Of a DNA stretch of 64,000 nt, positions 1 through 10,167 are shown one piece after another. The DNA is taken from assembly GCA_027382625.1 (NCBI GenBank), contig JAJKFJ010021044.1:1-64000 (forward strand), written 5' to 3'. Position 1 is the first letter of the stretch. Each line of letters starts with the position of its first letter. A program made the translations under genes and the position numbers. Under the pieces are notes generated by a model that saw nothing but the letters and a program-made list of their open reading frames with translations, was not told the DNA's origin and made no database searches. Source of the DNA: Tetmemena sp. SeJ-2015 (taxonomy: Eukaryota > Ciliophora > Spirotrichea > Sporadotrichida > Oxytrichidae).

Positions 1-1
1 A

Positions 2-184
2 GAGGGGATGAGATCTTTCACTGTTGATGACATTATTGAGAGCATATCTAGAGGGAATTCAGAGAAGCCGGAGGAACTAAAAGATTTAATTGAGAAAATG
101 TTGCCTGGGCAATACTACTGCGAGCTCTTTGCAAGAAAAAACAACATCCGTGAGCGGTGGGTGTCAGTGGGAGATGAATTATGA
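2..184 (+). CDS. 3' end of an MT-A70 family adenine methyltransferase gene (partial)
   Basis: An open frame enters from the left edge and ends at TGA (182-184), giving about 60 residues. It reads ...SEKPEEL.DLIEKMLPG...CELFARKNN.R.RWVSVGDEL. This is the C-terminal signature of MT-A70 methyltransferases (METTL3/METTL14/METTL4 and ciliate MTA1/MTA9): a KP-E motif, an IE..(L/V)PG turn, the ELFAR strand, then the W..xG(N/D)EL end. The family transfers methyl from S-adenosylmethionine to N6 of adenine in RNA or DNA. The catalytic DPPW motif would lie upstream, outside the window. In ciliates an MTA1 complex makes 6mA in DNA, but the fragment is too short to choose a subfamily. A diverged repeat follows 76 bp after the stop. 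Confidence 0.8.
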   Translation, partial: EGMRSFTVDDIIESISRGNSEKPEELKDLIEKMLPGQYYCELFARKNNIRERWVSVGDEL

Positions 185-260
185 ACACAAATATCTAGCT
201 AATTTATCTAAGAACTTATATTTCATTCTCGATTCAAATGATTTTACCTTATTGCTGAAG

Positions 261-414
261 GGAGATTAAGAGTCTGGCATGAAGTTTGCTTAGTGATAAA
301 ATATTCTGTCGATTAACTCTCTTTTTCGGCCCCGTTATCAAATTGCCATCCCAGACTAAATATAATTTACTCTTATAGTAGAAGGACAAATCGAATGAGA
401 CTTGTCATAATTTT
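261..414. repeat. Dispersed direct repeat A, copy 1 (about 150 bp)
   Basis: It starts GGAGATTAAGAGTCTGGCAT and ends near CTTGTCATAATTTT. A second copy in the same orientation lies at 3779-3928. The copies align over their whole length with scattered substitutions and short gaps. Both contain GTCTGG and, about 80 bases later, CCAGAC, which could pair as a stem, so a structured RNA gene is possible. No known RNA family was recognised. A short mobile or IES-type repeat is equally possible. Confidence 0.7.
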
Positions 415-2787
415 CTCGCAAATTTCAAAAAATTAAAGTATTTGAGGCCTGATATTTTTAACTATAAATTGGATTTAAGATAAACATAACGAAATTAAAA
501 AAAGAATTCTATAATGATTTAGAAAATTTTACTGCTCAGGAAAGACTAAGGAGTGTAGTTCTAAATGTTGAAAACAGGATTTTGAGATCTTTTTGAATTT
601 ACAAATTTCTTTGTGTAGTTGTAGAATCAACTTAAGTTGCTATTTAGTAAGATGCCTCAGATGAAAGTATGTCGAAAAGCTGACACTCCATGCAAGTTAT
701 TCTAAAATCGAATATTAAGAAAATCAGTGAATAAGTCAATTAATTCAAATAGATTTATGTAACAGCCATTTAATTGATTTATTGATAATCGGGGTTTGAT
801 AAGCGGTTTCTTAATTCAAATACAGTATAAGAGGGCCCCCCCTCGAAATATAGCACATTAAGGAAACCAACTTTTTTGACTATTCACTTTTAGATTTAGC
901 AGCACCTCTCCGCTCTTGACTAGCCTGCACTCATTCTGCTTTCTTATCACACTTTCTTCAGCTACTTCACCCTTCTCACCTTACTTTCATATCTTCGTAT
1001 TTAGGGGCATAGATGGCTTTCTGAGGATGTTTTAACGATGCGCCAAGGACCACACCTAAGGATCTGAAGTTTTCCATTGTCACTCGCTTTCCAGTTGCAC
1101 TCTATAATGTGGCTTGCCAAAGCCTTAGAATGGTTCAAGAATGAAGCTATCTTGATTCTAACTCTAAATTCTTAAGTGCTTCAATACACCTCTCCAATTC
1201 GCACCATATACACCTCGCCAATTCGCACCACATCTACCTCGCCAATTCGCACCACATTTGCCTCGCCAATTCGCACAAATTAATTCGAGCCTTTGATAAC
1301 TTAAAATTCTAAGGAGGCTGCACTTGCTGTATAGCACCTATTACTATGGTATCTGCTCCTCTTTTGTGCCTAGCTTTTTGGTGCCGACATGAATCTGATC
1401 CAAAGATCTATATGTATGAACTAAGCCAACTTTATTGATTACCTCAACGCGGAGATGTTTATAAATAGAACTGTTTCAAGTTAAGGAGGCTTACATTGAG
1501 GCAAGTCCACCCTGCTCGATGGTGAACAAAGCAATGCGTGAGATCGGCTCTATGGCATGGCAGTCAAAATGATAATGTCTTAGCACATGCGGAAAGCAAA
1601 GGTATTCGAAGAGCGTGACCAAGACCTCTGTTTCTAAAAGCAGCCTCATAACATGCGATATCGAATTTTGTCTGATTAGCAAACGACTTCCATTCTTGTA
1701 CTAGATGAATAAAACCCAAATTTTAATTACGTAAATACTAAATAACCAGCTGTTAATTTAAGCATTTTTAAAAATTTTAACATCACCTTGATTTTCTCAA
1801 TAATGATGGTGTGGAAAAATTAACAGAATATGCTTTGTCTAGAGACAGAGGATTATCTTATGGCGAGGTCTTACTTTGATATACAGTTTGACAAAAGTGA
1901 ATCTGTTGACTTTGTCAAATTCTTTGAAAAGTTGTTTGATATTAATCAAGTCTTAAATTGACTATGATATTAGTCAATACTCAAATAAAATTTCCTCTAG
2001 TCAAACTAGCCAACAACAAAAGCAGTTTTTTTTGTTAGCGTTGACTTGTCAGAATTAACTAGATCAGAAAGGTTACTAGCGGGGGATTAAGTCCACACGA
2101 TTCCTCCTTTTAGAATGGAGGTGCAGATTCACAGGCACTCCTGGATTTGCTGGTTGACACGTGCTCTCAGAATTGGTTATTCTCACATGTTTATTAAACT
2201 CGCACAAAATTTCTCCTTAATTCTCCCCAAATTCTTTTATACTTAAAATTAAAATAGAATACAGATGTTCTAAGAAAATTTGTCAAAAAAACTTTATATA
2301 GATTGATGAATGATCATAAGTTTATCTTGCTCATCTTGCATTTTAACGTCATGTATAAATCTAACTTACTTTATATAATTCTTTGATTTTTCAAATTTCA
2401 TTTTAGAATTATAAAGAGTGGAATTATTTCCTTAATCCTGAATATTATGAGGCTCCCCTATTTGAGGTAGATTATGTACTTCTAGTTCGAGAACCTTTGC
2501 CTTGCTTCTGGTTTACATTTTATGAATATGATAATTAAAGAATTTAACTTTAACTTAAATTATTATTTAAATTGGTATCAATGCATAATGAGCTTTTTGC
2601 GCAAGAAGAAATGAAATGTTTCGAAAAAAAAGAAATAAATAAAGAGAGTTAATGAAAGAGGAGTCTTTTATATTAAGGGTATTAAATTAAAAACTCATTT
2701 GAATGTTTTGAAGACATTTTTTAAAATATGAAATAGATAATTAAATAATAAGCTTTCCGTGAACGCAAATTAAATTTTGAGATTTAT
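415..2787. other. Stretch with no confidently assigned gene
   Basis: This 2.4-kb stretch is less AT-rich at 820-1680 than an ordinary spacer. It contains several frames open under the ciliate code, but none was recognised. A 33-residue frame at 1860-1961 (+) begins MARSYFDIQFDKSES. Around 2110-2200 (+) a frame reads LLDLLVDTCSQNWLF, which only loosely recalls the DTGS active-site strand of pepsin-like proteases, with Cys where Gly is required. At about 2410-2530 (+) another frame reads EYYEAPLFEVDYVLLV. Frames stay open on both strands at 1000-1680. These may be segments of one or more germline-interrupted genes, or gene remnants. Confidence 0.5.
1187..1276. repeat. 24-bp tandem repeat, 3.75 copies
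   Basis: The unit is CACCTCGCCAATTCGCACCA followed by four variable bases (24 bp). Three full units and an 18-bp partial unit run head to tail, with only a few differences between units. The period is a multiple of three. On the minus strand one frame gives an eight-residue repeat VRIGE(A/V)xx and another gives WCELAR-type repeats; the plus strand is also open (HLANSHHI). The true coding frame, if any, is not clear. Confidence 0.9.
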
Positions 2788-3560
2788 TCAAATGCTGTTT
2801 TATCTGTAGCATGGATCTGGAATGAATAATTTTGGATCTTAAGAAACATAGTCTTAGTAGCCCTTTTCATAACGAAGAACTTCATAGAGAGAAGAGTCTG
2901 ATGGGGTAACTTCGTACTTCATTATCCATATATCATAGTAGAACCATCTATATATTTCCATTTATAAATTATAAATTAGTTCCTTAGTTTCGGGATTGAT
3001 CATATTCAGTCTGTTGTACTAGGTGTTGGGATCCCATTCTGGAGAATCGAGACCCACGAAATCGTATTAGCCATCAACATCATACTTAGAGTTGAATTTT
3101 TTTGCTATGTAATTTTACACCTCGTAGGGGTTTCCACTTGGATATGATTCTTTTGAACAAAGTTACTTTTCATATCATAAAAATAAAAACACTTTATTTA
3201 AATTCTTAAGCTAAAATTGTTTATATTTTTGAATTAAATATCGAATAAGAACTTAGTTTGTGTAATCGTAAGACTCATACTCAGTTAAATAATCGTCTTT
3301 TTCATTTTTCTTTAAAAATAAGGCTCTGTTCTAACTCTTGCTTTATATTTCTGTGTAAGTTATATTTTAATATTGCAAAGTCTTTAAGTTTGTATCCCAT
3401 ATATAGAGATATTTTTAAGCTTTGTACTCCCAAGGAATTTTTATATTAAAATAAATTTATTAAAAAGAACTTCTATAGGAGGCCATTCGTGAACGGCGTG
3501 GGTTGTTAAAGCTGACAAAATCACAGAGAGGAGTGAAATTTGGATAGACGTTAACTTCAT
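2788..3560 (-). CDS. Small secreted protein, function unknown, split by AT-rich inserts
   Basis: The minus-strand ATG at 3558-3560 opens a classic signal peptide: MKLTSIQISLLSVILSALTT, followed by HAVHEW, so export is likely. An AT-rich insert follows (about 3260-3470). Next come an acidic block near 3270-3330 (NEKDDYLTEYESYDYTN) and, after a second insert, a long open block at about 3160-2788. That block contains YPSGNPYEVQNYIAKKF, then DFVGLDSPEWDPNTQYN, then a Trp/Tyr-rich helix-like segment, and ends at TGA (2788-2790). In-frame TAA/TAG codons read as Gln. The inserts were not resolved to exact pointers. I do not recognise the family. A copy of repeat A lies about 220 bp upstream. Confidence 0.55.
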
Positions 3561-3778
3561 GGTTAAAAAAGGATTCTCCTCTTTATTACTATTATTATTA
3601 TAAGTAATATCAATTATTCAACTGCATATCCATTTTGCTTTTTTACTGTTTTAATTAAGATAGGAAAAATATAATTTAATGAAGAATTAGAAAAATTATT
3701 TATGAGCTTCTTTCAACATCAGAAGTAGACATCTTCATACATAGGTTATAGTAAAAATTTTCTATTATTTTGTTGATT

Positions 3779-3928
3779 GGAGATTAAGAGTCTGGCATAA
3801 AGTTTGCTTGATGGTAAAATATTTGTCGATCAACTCTCTCTCCCGTGCCTATTGGTAAATTACTCCCAGACTAATTAAAATTCACTCTGATAGTAGAAGG
3901 ACTAATCGAAGGAGACCTGTCATAATTT
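3779..3928. repeat. Dispersed direct repeat A, copy 2
   Basis: This is the second copy of the repeat at 261-414, in the same orientation, with similar ends (GGAGATTAAGAGTCTGGCAT ... CTGTCATAATTT). It lies between the secreted-protein gene and the 3' side of the kinase gene, and may overlap the kinase 3' UTR. The GTCTGG/CCAGAC pair is conserved. Confidence 0.7.
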
Positions 3929-5944
3929 GCTACCAAATTATTAATAAATTTAAAATATCATTTCAAATAAATTATTTTTTCTTAAGTAAAAACATTCAAG
4001 AACAAAATTTGAGCAAATAATTAAAATTCTTAGAAACATTAACATTTTATATATATTTTAGCATTACAATATTTTTAAATTATTGGACATGATAGTTTCT
4101 GAGGGATCTTAGATCGTGTGAAAGCCTGAAGGAACAAACATTAATTAGATTATCAGCCTTTATAATATTTGATGAACCCCACCCATACTCTCAGCCCTTG
4201 TTTTGTTCCTTCGACTACTCATATTATTGCTGTCTCTGTACCTGCTTCCTCTTTGTTTTTGAATAGTTGAATACCTCTCCATGTCGATTATTCCATCTGC
4301 AATTTTTCTAATTCTAGTAGCCTGTATACTTCCATTAATTATATTTCTAATAAAATATTGAATATCTCCACCTCTAATTTGCTGTGAGGTATCTCCTTTA
4401 TCCTTTTAGCCGTTAGCAACCTAATCTTATTCAGCATCTCTTAAATTCTTATAATTAGGTTGCCTTCTGAGGAAGTAAGTGGGATCGTATTTGGGAGAGC
4501 GGGGATCTGCAATACTGTCTCCCCCTTATTTCAAGTGCTTCTTAAGCAATAGGTAGTAAGTGGCAGTTACGTGATTGTGCTTATTTGCCTCCAAACATTT
4601 CTTTGCGTAGTCTACGTTATTCAAATGAATAATGATAAAGATGGTTTTTAAAGAATTCAATTTCTCTTTGAGAATAATCTCATACTGTTTCAGACTTTCC
4701 AATATTTCTGGGTCGATGGGAGTTGGATCTATGCCAGCAATTGTTCCTTTGAAATGCTCATCGCATTTAACCAAATTGAACCAGGGGTGTTTTCTAATAT
4801 CCTCAATTTTGTATCTTTTCTCTGGATCAGTATTCAATATGCAGGTGATAAGATCTTTCGCCTCAGATGAAACGAAATTAGGTACTTGAAAATCGGCGCT
4901 TAAAATTTTCTTATACAGATTCGAAGTATTTGGATCCTCAAAAGGCAAGTAGCCACATACCAAGGCGAAAAGAATCACTCCGCAAGACCAGATGTCCACA
5001 TTCGTCCCATGATATTTCTTACCAGCTATCATCTCAGGGGCAGCGTAGCATGGAGAACCGCAAGCAGTCTTAAGCAATTCTCCGGCCTTATAGGTATTAC
5101 TTAAACCGAAGTCCACGAGCTTGATTCCCTTATCGTAATCCAAAAGAAGATTTTCAGGTTTTAAATCGCGATGTACAACATTTAAACGCGAGATGTATTC
5201 CACTCCTGCAAGTATTTATTAGAAGAAACGACAAGCTTCTTTTTCCTTCACTCTCTGGTGCTAAACGATATAGTCAAATAACTCTTAAAGAGATAAATTC
5301 GCTTTTTTAAATTTAAAACTCTCCTCCTGAGGCAAACTCCATGATTAAGTAAAGCTTCTTTGAAAGAAATGAAAGATAAGATGATCTATTTTTTAAATTC
5401 TTCTTTTGAGTTTCAATAATTTCATAGAGCTGTACTACATTGGGATGCCTGACTATCTTGAGGATGTGAATTTCTCTGGAGACACGCTCAACATCCGCAA
5501 CATCAATGATTTTGTTTTTTTCCAGTATTTTCACAGCCACCTAAAAACGGCCTTTACAACAAGTTTTAAACTTACTTTCTCATTAGTTATCGTATGTGTG
5601 CCTAGCTTTACTTTACCAAAGGTACCTTCTCCAATAGACTTTCCTAAAATGTACTGTCCTATTGTCTTTTCATTTGGATTGGGAACTATTGCCTATTTTG
5701 GTTGATGTGCATTATTCGGTGGCTGATTAATTCCCATTCGAGCAGCAGCCTCACCACTTATTTGCTCCTTGCCCATTTCTTTGTTCAACCTACATGGATG
5801 TGTAAAATAAGCGCTTAAAGTAATGACTGTAGATAATAACTCTTAGCTAACTTACTCTTCGTGTAAATTCAAGCCATCTAAGTTGAGGTCAAGAAGTTTA
5901 TTGACCATTTGAGGCTGTTGAGCCCTTTTATTGTGAGAAGACAT
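3920..5944 (-). CDS. AMPK/SNF1-like serine/threonine protein kinase, interrupted by three short IESs and two introns
   Basis: The start is ATG at 5942-5944 (MSSHNKRAQQPQMVNKLLD). The kinase domain begins about 90 residues in: Gly loop GEGTFGKV, VAIK-like lysine VAVKILEKNK, catalytic HRDLKPENLL, DFG in VDFGLSNTY, activation segment TACGSPCYAAPEMI, and DIWSCGVILFALVCGYLPF. These are hallmarks of the SNF1/AMPK subgroup, which senses energy state; the threonine in LLKTACGSP is the expected T-loop phosphosite. A UBA-like segment (CLEANKHNHVTATYYLLLKKH) follows, as in SNF1-related kinases. After it the frame stays open through a Gln/Arg-rich tail. The true stop is uncertain and the quoted end is the first TGA (3920-3922). 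Introns lie at 5790-5855 and 5541-5575. Three non-intron inserts must go to rebuild the domain. Confidence 0.9.
4627..4671 (-). other. Candidate IES (45 bp, pointer GAATAAT) in the kinase gene
   Basis: GAATAAT occurs at 4627-4633 and again at 4672-4678. Removing one copy plus the AT-rich interior joins minus-strand codons into KQYEIIHLNNVDYAKKCLEA, the expected UBA region. There are no GT/AG ends. The length is a multiple of three, so the insert does not break the frame. Confidence 0.8.
5280..5316 (-). other. Candidate IES (37 bp, pointer AACTCT) in the kinase gene
   Basis: AACTCT occurs at 5280-5285 and 5317-5322. Excision rebuilds the near-universal kinase motif SGGELFDYIV from SGGEF...ELFDYIV. 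The insert is not a multiple of three and contains an in-frame TGA, so the kinase cannot be made unless it is removed. No GT...AG boundary can give the same join. Confidence 0.88.
5355..5399 (-). other. Candidate IES (45 bp, pointer CTTCTTT) in the kinase gene
   Basis: CTTCTTT occurs at 5355-5361 and 5400-5406. Excision turns a 15-residue insertion after ETQKK into the standard kinase sequence EIIETQKKLYLIMEFASGG. There are no splice-like ends. Confidence 0.85.
5541..5575 (-). other. Short spliceosomal intron (35 nt) in the kinase gene
   Basis: On the minus strand it starts GTAAGTTT and ends GTTTTTAG. Splicing joins TITNEK to VAVKILEK between the Gly loop and the VAIK lysine. It differs from the IESs in having a consensus GTAAGT donor and no flanking direct repeat. 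Confidence 0.85.
5790..5855 (-). other. Spliceosomal intron (66 nt) near the kinase start
   Basis: On the minus strand it starts GTAAGTTAGC and ends CATGTAG. Splicing joins LNLHE to ELNKEMGKEQ in frame. Confidence 0.75.
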
Positions 5945-6143
5945 TTATTCTTCAAAAGTTTGTTAATTATGAATTTAAACTAAATTTTATAAGCTCATTA
6001 ACACTCATTATCGTTCACACTTTACCCCTATCTTTTTTTGTTAATCTTAAATATCTTATCTACTCAATTCATTCATCATGCTTGATCTTTGTTTTGTGTT
6101 TGATTTGAAAAGAGAAATTATAAATTGAATTAGTAGAGTGAGT

Positions 6144-6665
6144 ATGGACTTGGGAAAGGCAATAGACAACTTGCATAAAATCTTGACGAATGAAGAGAAG
6201 TTTGCAGAGATCAATAAAGCCATCTTCGATGCAATAGATACGGACAACTCAGGCACACTGGAGAGAGATGAAGTGGAGAGCTTCATCCGTGGGCTGCTAA
6301 GGGGAGTGCACACTGATGAAACTGGCCTCTCAGCTCAAGACTTTGAAGAAAGGCACAGAATAGTATTTGCATTCACAAATAAATAGAACTAACTTTATAT
6401 CTCATCATATTAGGAGTAATAATTGTTGGACGAGAATGAGAGTGGAGAAATTACACTAGATGAGTTAGGCAAATTCTTGAGAGAGCTATTTAAAGAACAA
6501 ATTAAGGAATTACAAGAGGCTCTCGAGAAAGATAAACTCAAGGGTTAAAGTTCCCTAAATCAAAGGCATTCATATAATGCGAGTTTAAATTTGATTGATA
6601 TAAGGCAGTACTAGCCTAGTCAGATGAATAACAAAAGAAACGGAATGTAGAATTAGAATGACTGA
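6144..6665 (+). CDS. EF-hand calcium-binding protein
   Basis: The ATG at 6144 begins MDLGKAIDNLHKIL; the GTG six bases upstream is not needed as a start. EF-hand 1 is complete: DTDNSGTLERDE, a canonical 12-residue loop with D-D-S-T-E ligands. The second loop reads DENESGEITLDE, also canonical. Between them a 51-nt intron (6363-6413) joins EERHRI to EQQLLDENESG. A charged helix follows (FLRELFKEQIKELQEALEKD), then a polar tail with TAA/TAG read as Gln, ending at TGA 6663-6665. At about 155 residues it fits a small calmodulin-like or centrin-like calcium sensor. The exact subfamily is not clear. It lies about 200 bp from the kinase start and is divergently oriented to it. Confidence 0.88.
6363..6413 (+). 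other. Intron (51 nt) in the EF-hand gene
   Basis: The boundaries are GTATTTGC ... CATATTAG. Splicing keeps the frame between the two EF-hand loops. Confidence 0.75.
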
Positions 6666-7945
6666 AATAAGAATTCAATAGATTAATTTCTTTCGTCCTC
6701 ATTTATTAAAATGTTTAAAATAAATCTATCTCACATTCACTTAGTAGAAAAGAAGTGAAAACTTTTATTTTAATGAAAACATGTAATTAATTTAATAGAC
6801 TACATATAATGGGTTGTCATTGCTTCCGAGCTTCATAACTAACTCATGATTAACTTTAACAAAATATGAGCGACGGTGAAACTGTCTATACTAACCATAC
6901 TAACTTCCCAATATAAAGGAAAACAAAAAAGCTAAAAGGTGGTACTTAGTTGTCAACCGACGAATTCTTCAACAATTCAAAACTCCTTTAATAATCTACT
7001 AGTAAGGCTTTCATTTAGTGAATACTCAAGTTTTAATTGTCTTTTTCTAGCTAGTTATAACATGGAGTAAGATTTAATTAAAAATATTTTTATATGTATT
7101 GAATGGAGTCTCTCCGGGCTAGTGACCACAAAGTTAATGAGAACATAATTGTAAATTTAAAGTTTCTTCTCATAAATGTATAAATAGTGGTTAGAGTATG
7201 TGAGAGTGGAATTAAGCAAAATGCCTTCGGAGTGCAAATGGTCAAAGAACTTACTCAACTTTATACTTAGAGAAATGAGGGAAGAATGCTGTATCAAGGC
7301 TTGCGAGACATTTCTTCGCGCTTGGACCAATTTCATTTATAAATCATAATTTAACTTTTATTTTAAATTAAAGGAAATTAATAGTTTACTATTCTAAATT
7401 TAAAATCTATAATAAAACCTCTAGGAAATAAAATTTAAATACATCATCAGGATTTAAGTATGATAATTATTTAAGCTTTTCATTTTATAAAATAACAATT
7501 TCAAAATGTATATTCAATTACATTTTTAAAAAAATTATCTTTAAGGTATAATAGCCATCAAAAAGTAGAATTTGACGATCATAGTAAAGGGGTTTAAAAA
7601 TAGAATAGAGTAACTTAAAATCTAGAGCCTTCAGTAGCTTTTGAAGATTTTGAGGAAAGCATTTATATATTCCATTTGATTTATTTAAAAGCAAAGAATT
7701 TTGTTTAAGCAAATCTAAAAGTGACATCCCAAATAAATATACAATAAATTTTGTAATTAAATAAACACAAGAGCCTAAAGATGACAAAAAACTCATTCCT
7801 ATTTTATATAAATGTTAAAATGGCAATAAAGAACAACCTTATAGATGAAAATGGATAAGACGCATTATAAATATCAAAAAGCTATAGCTAGCAAGTGCTC
7901 TTCTTAAGAGATCAAATACTTAGTTAGAACTCAGTTCACCCTATA
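6666..7945. other. Spacer with no convincing gene
   Basis: Mostly AT-rich. At 7221-7350 (+) a frame from ATG reads MPSECKWSKNLLNFILREMR and then has a Cys-rich helix (EECCIKACETF). It could be a small CHCH-like protein, but overlapping frames are also open. A 92-residue hydrophobic frame at 7518-7796 (-) looks like AT-rich noise. Nothing else was recognised. Confidence 0.5.
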
Positions 7946-9993
7946 ATGCAAATAATTGACAAGTTTGACTCTCTCTTCTTCGGCTAATATGTGCTAGTGA
8001 TTGAGAATCTGAGTTCAGATTTTAGTAAAAGAGGTTAAAACAAGGAACAGAGAAGTTTAATCATGACCTAGATAGTAAAAGAAGTGCAAGAATTCGTGAG
8101 GATAATATTCTTCACTGCAACAAAATTCTACAAACTATAATTTACCTCCCAGAATGACATCAGGAAAGACCTTCTCATCAATATGCTCACTACTCTCATC
8201 ATGGAACAATAATAAAAACTTAATATTTATCTTAATGAAGGACTAAACATACTCTATAGTGCTAAATTCCATGCTCTTTGGAAATCAAGAGCGCGTTATT
8301 GCAATTCAAAGAAACATGAATAAGTTTATTCACAAGATTAGTCTTGAAAAATTAGGAGTAAGCAAGTACTTGTGGTTCAGCTAGAACTTCAAAAGACTCA
8401 TCTCAAATTAGGATAATACGCAAGCTACTGATAAATCAAACGTACCTAATAATAAAGTTAACAAGAAGTTCAAAGTCATCGAAGCTTATGATGCAATCAA
8501 ATCAGCAACTTAAAGTAATAAGTATTTTTGCATTAACGTTTAAGAAAAAGAGGAATCACTCTTTCTCAATTGATTCAGAATTAAAATCGGATAAGACGAA
8601 ATAATCTCGTCCATTCGAAAAGACAATATCCTCAATTGAAGAGATTCCTAAGATAAACTCACCTATGAGAAAACTAGAGTTCATTTACCAACTGTTTAAT
8701 AACTTGATGGTGGCTGAGATAGATGAATTCTGGGAAGATAGCTAAATTAGTTCTAAAAAGTTAGAGATTGATAGTGATACTCTAAATGGGATTGCCTATT
8801 TATTTGGTTCTCAAAGCAAGTATTCCTATTTTGATAATAGATGTGATCTTTATTGAGAACTTTGTTAGTTCAACCATTCTGAACACTAACAGAGTATTTT
8901 TATTTTTTAGAGCTTTTCATCTCACAGTTTTGCATAGTGCATTGACATTTATAGAGGAAAACTTGCAAGAATTTTATGAAAAGAAAGACTAAAGGAATCC
9001 TTTGAAATTGAGTATTACCCCACAGTTTAACGCTCACGAGAATTAGATAGTAAGTCCGAAGAGTATGAATATTTTATTTTATGAATTACTCAAACGGAAT
9101 ATTAGCTAGATTCGGTAATAGTTTTGACCCTAGTCCATAGCACACCCAGTAATCTTAAGAATACAGTCCAGCTTAAAATTCGAAATCAAAACTGGAGTAA
9201 ATTAAGATAATATCAGAAAGTGAGACAGAGTAGCTTTTGATTTAGCAAGAGTCTAAAGTTAAGCCTTAATTAATTTTATGATTTAGCCTTTCGATAATGA
9301 TCCCTTAGAGGATGATATGCTTTTCATTTGTGATGGACTTGAGATGTAAGGCAGAGACAGTGAGTTCAATTAAGGAATTATACAAAAAAGGTAGTTAGAA
9401 CTTAAACTAGATCTGGTAAAGCAATAAACTAAATCAAAGCAAAATTAATCTCATTCTGATAATAGCAGTCTACTTTAATCTTAAAAATCAAGATCCTTAA
9501 GAAGGAAGAGCTCTGAGATTTAAAGCAGTTCGCAGAATTTGGGTTCTATATTAAGCGGAGATGAAGAATCCAAAAGTAAAATGCATGATAACGATGTTGA
9601 TACTCAGCCAGACTATCATCATAATGAATTCAGGAAAGGAAGAAAAGCCTTATGCTATATCAAACCTAATGCGGCTAAAAAGCTTCATCAAATGTTGAAC
9701 AAATAGCTTTTGAGTAGTTCTATGATAAAGCCATCTTATTTTATTTGTTAAATAGTTTTACATATAAGCAAGAAGAATCAAGTGGAAGACATCCTAGTGA
9801 AATGAATAGTTACTTTATGAATGGAAAATTTGAAGCAGTTCAGAAGGCGGAGAGTGCTTAGCATTATCAAAATCCTTACCTCACTGATATTACTAAAAAT
9901 CTATGGAATCTAAATATATATTCAGATGTAGACAGACTAATGTCATTTAACATGGATGGATAAGGTGGTGCAAGAAATCTATAGAAGAAATGA
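7946..9993 (+). CDS. VPS9-domain protein (likely Rab5-type guanine nucleotide exchange factor), with frame changes
   Basis: It starts at ATG 7946 (MQIIDKFDSLFFGQ). The first ~110 residues are helical (IVKEVQEFVRIIFFTATKF). A second block contains NQERVIAIQRNMNKFIHKIS and KLGVSKYLWF. A third has INSPMRKLEFIYQLFNNLM. The decisive block at about 8786-8990 reads GLPIYLVLKASIPILIIDV, then FIENF, then a helix LHSALTFIEENLQEFY. This is the core of the VPS9 fold (D..LPI..YV.IKA.IP.L....FI..F), which catalyses nucleotide exchange on Rab5/Rab21 GTPases in early endosome traffic. A low-complexity Ser/Gln/Lys tail runs to TGA 9991-9993. The frame shifts by +1 near 8265, 8515 and 8785 and again downstream. 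Confidence 0.72.
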
Positions 9994-10167
9994 AGAGACT
10001 CTTTCGTTTTGTATTTAATAATTTAAGTTTAGATCATTAATTGAGTGAATTATCTATGAATTTAATTTTTTAATAAATAATTCTAAATCAGACTTCACTT
10101 CATTAACTAATTCACAGTTTACGATGATGAGTCTAAAAGTGTTTGCGATATCGGTATTCTCGCTTTT

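Noticed and set aside
1187..1276. Short tandem repeat as a CRISPR array
   Set aside because: Units are contiguous with no unique spacers, the genome is eukaryotic and the code is ciliate.
2110..2200. Pepsin-like aspartic protease (DTCSQNWLF)
   Set aside because: The catalytic DTG(S/T) Gly is Cys and no second DTG or flap region was found nearby.
4627..5406. Kinase inserts as ordinary introns
   Set aside because: None has GT...AG ends compatible with the conserved protein join, while exact direct repeats flank each one and real GTAAGT introns occur in the same gene.
7518..7796. 92-residue hydrophobic minus-strand frame
   Set aside because: The Leu/Phe/Ile/Tyr-rich composition is what AT-rich DNA yields by chance; no motif or neighbouring block supports it.
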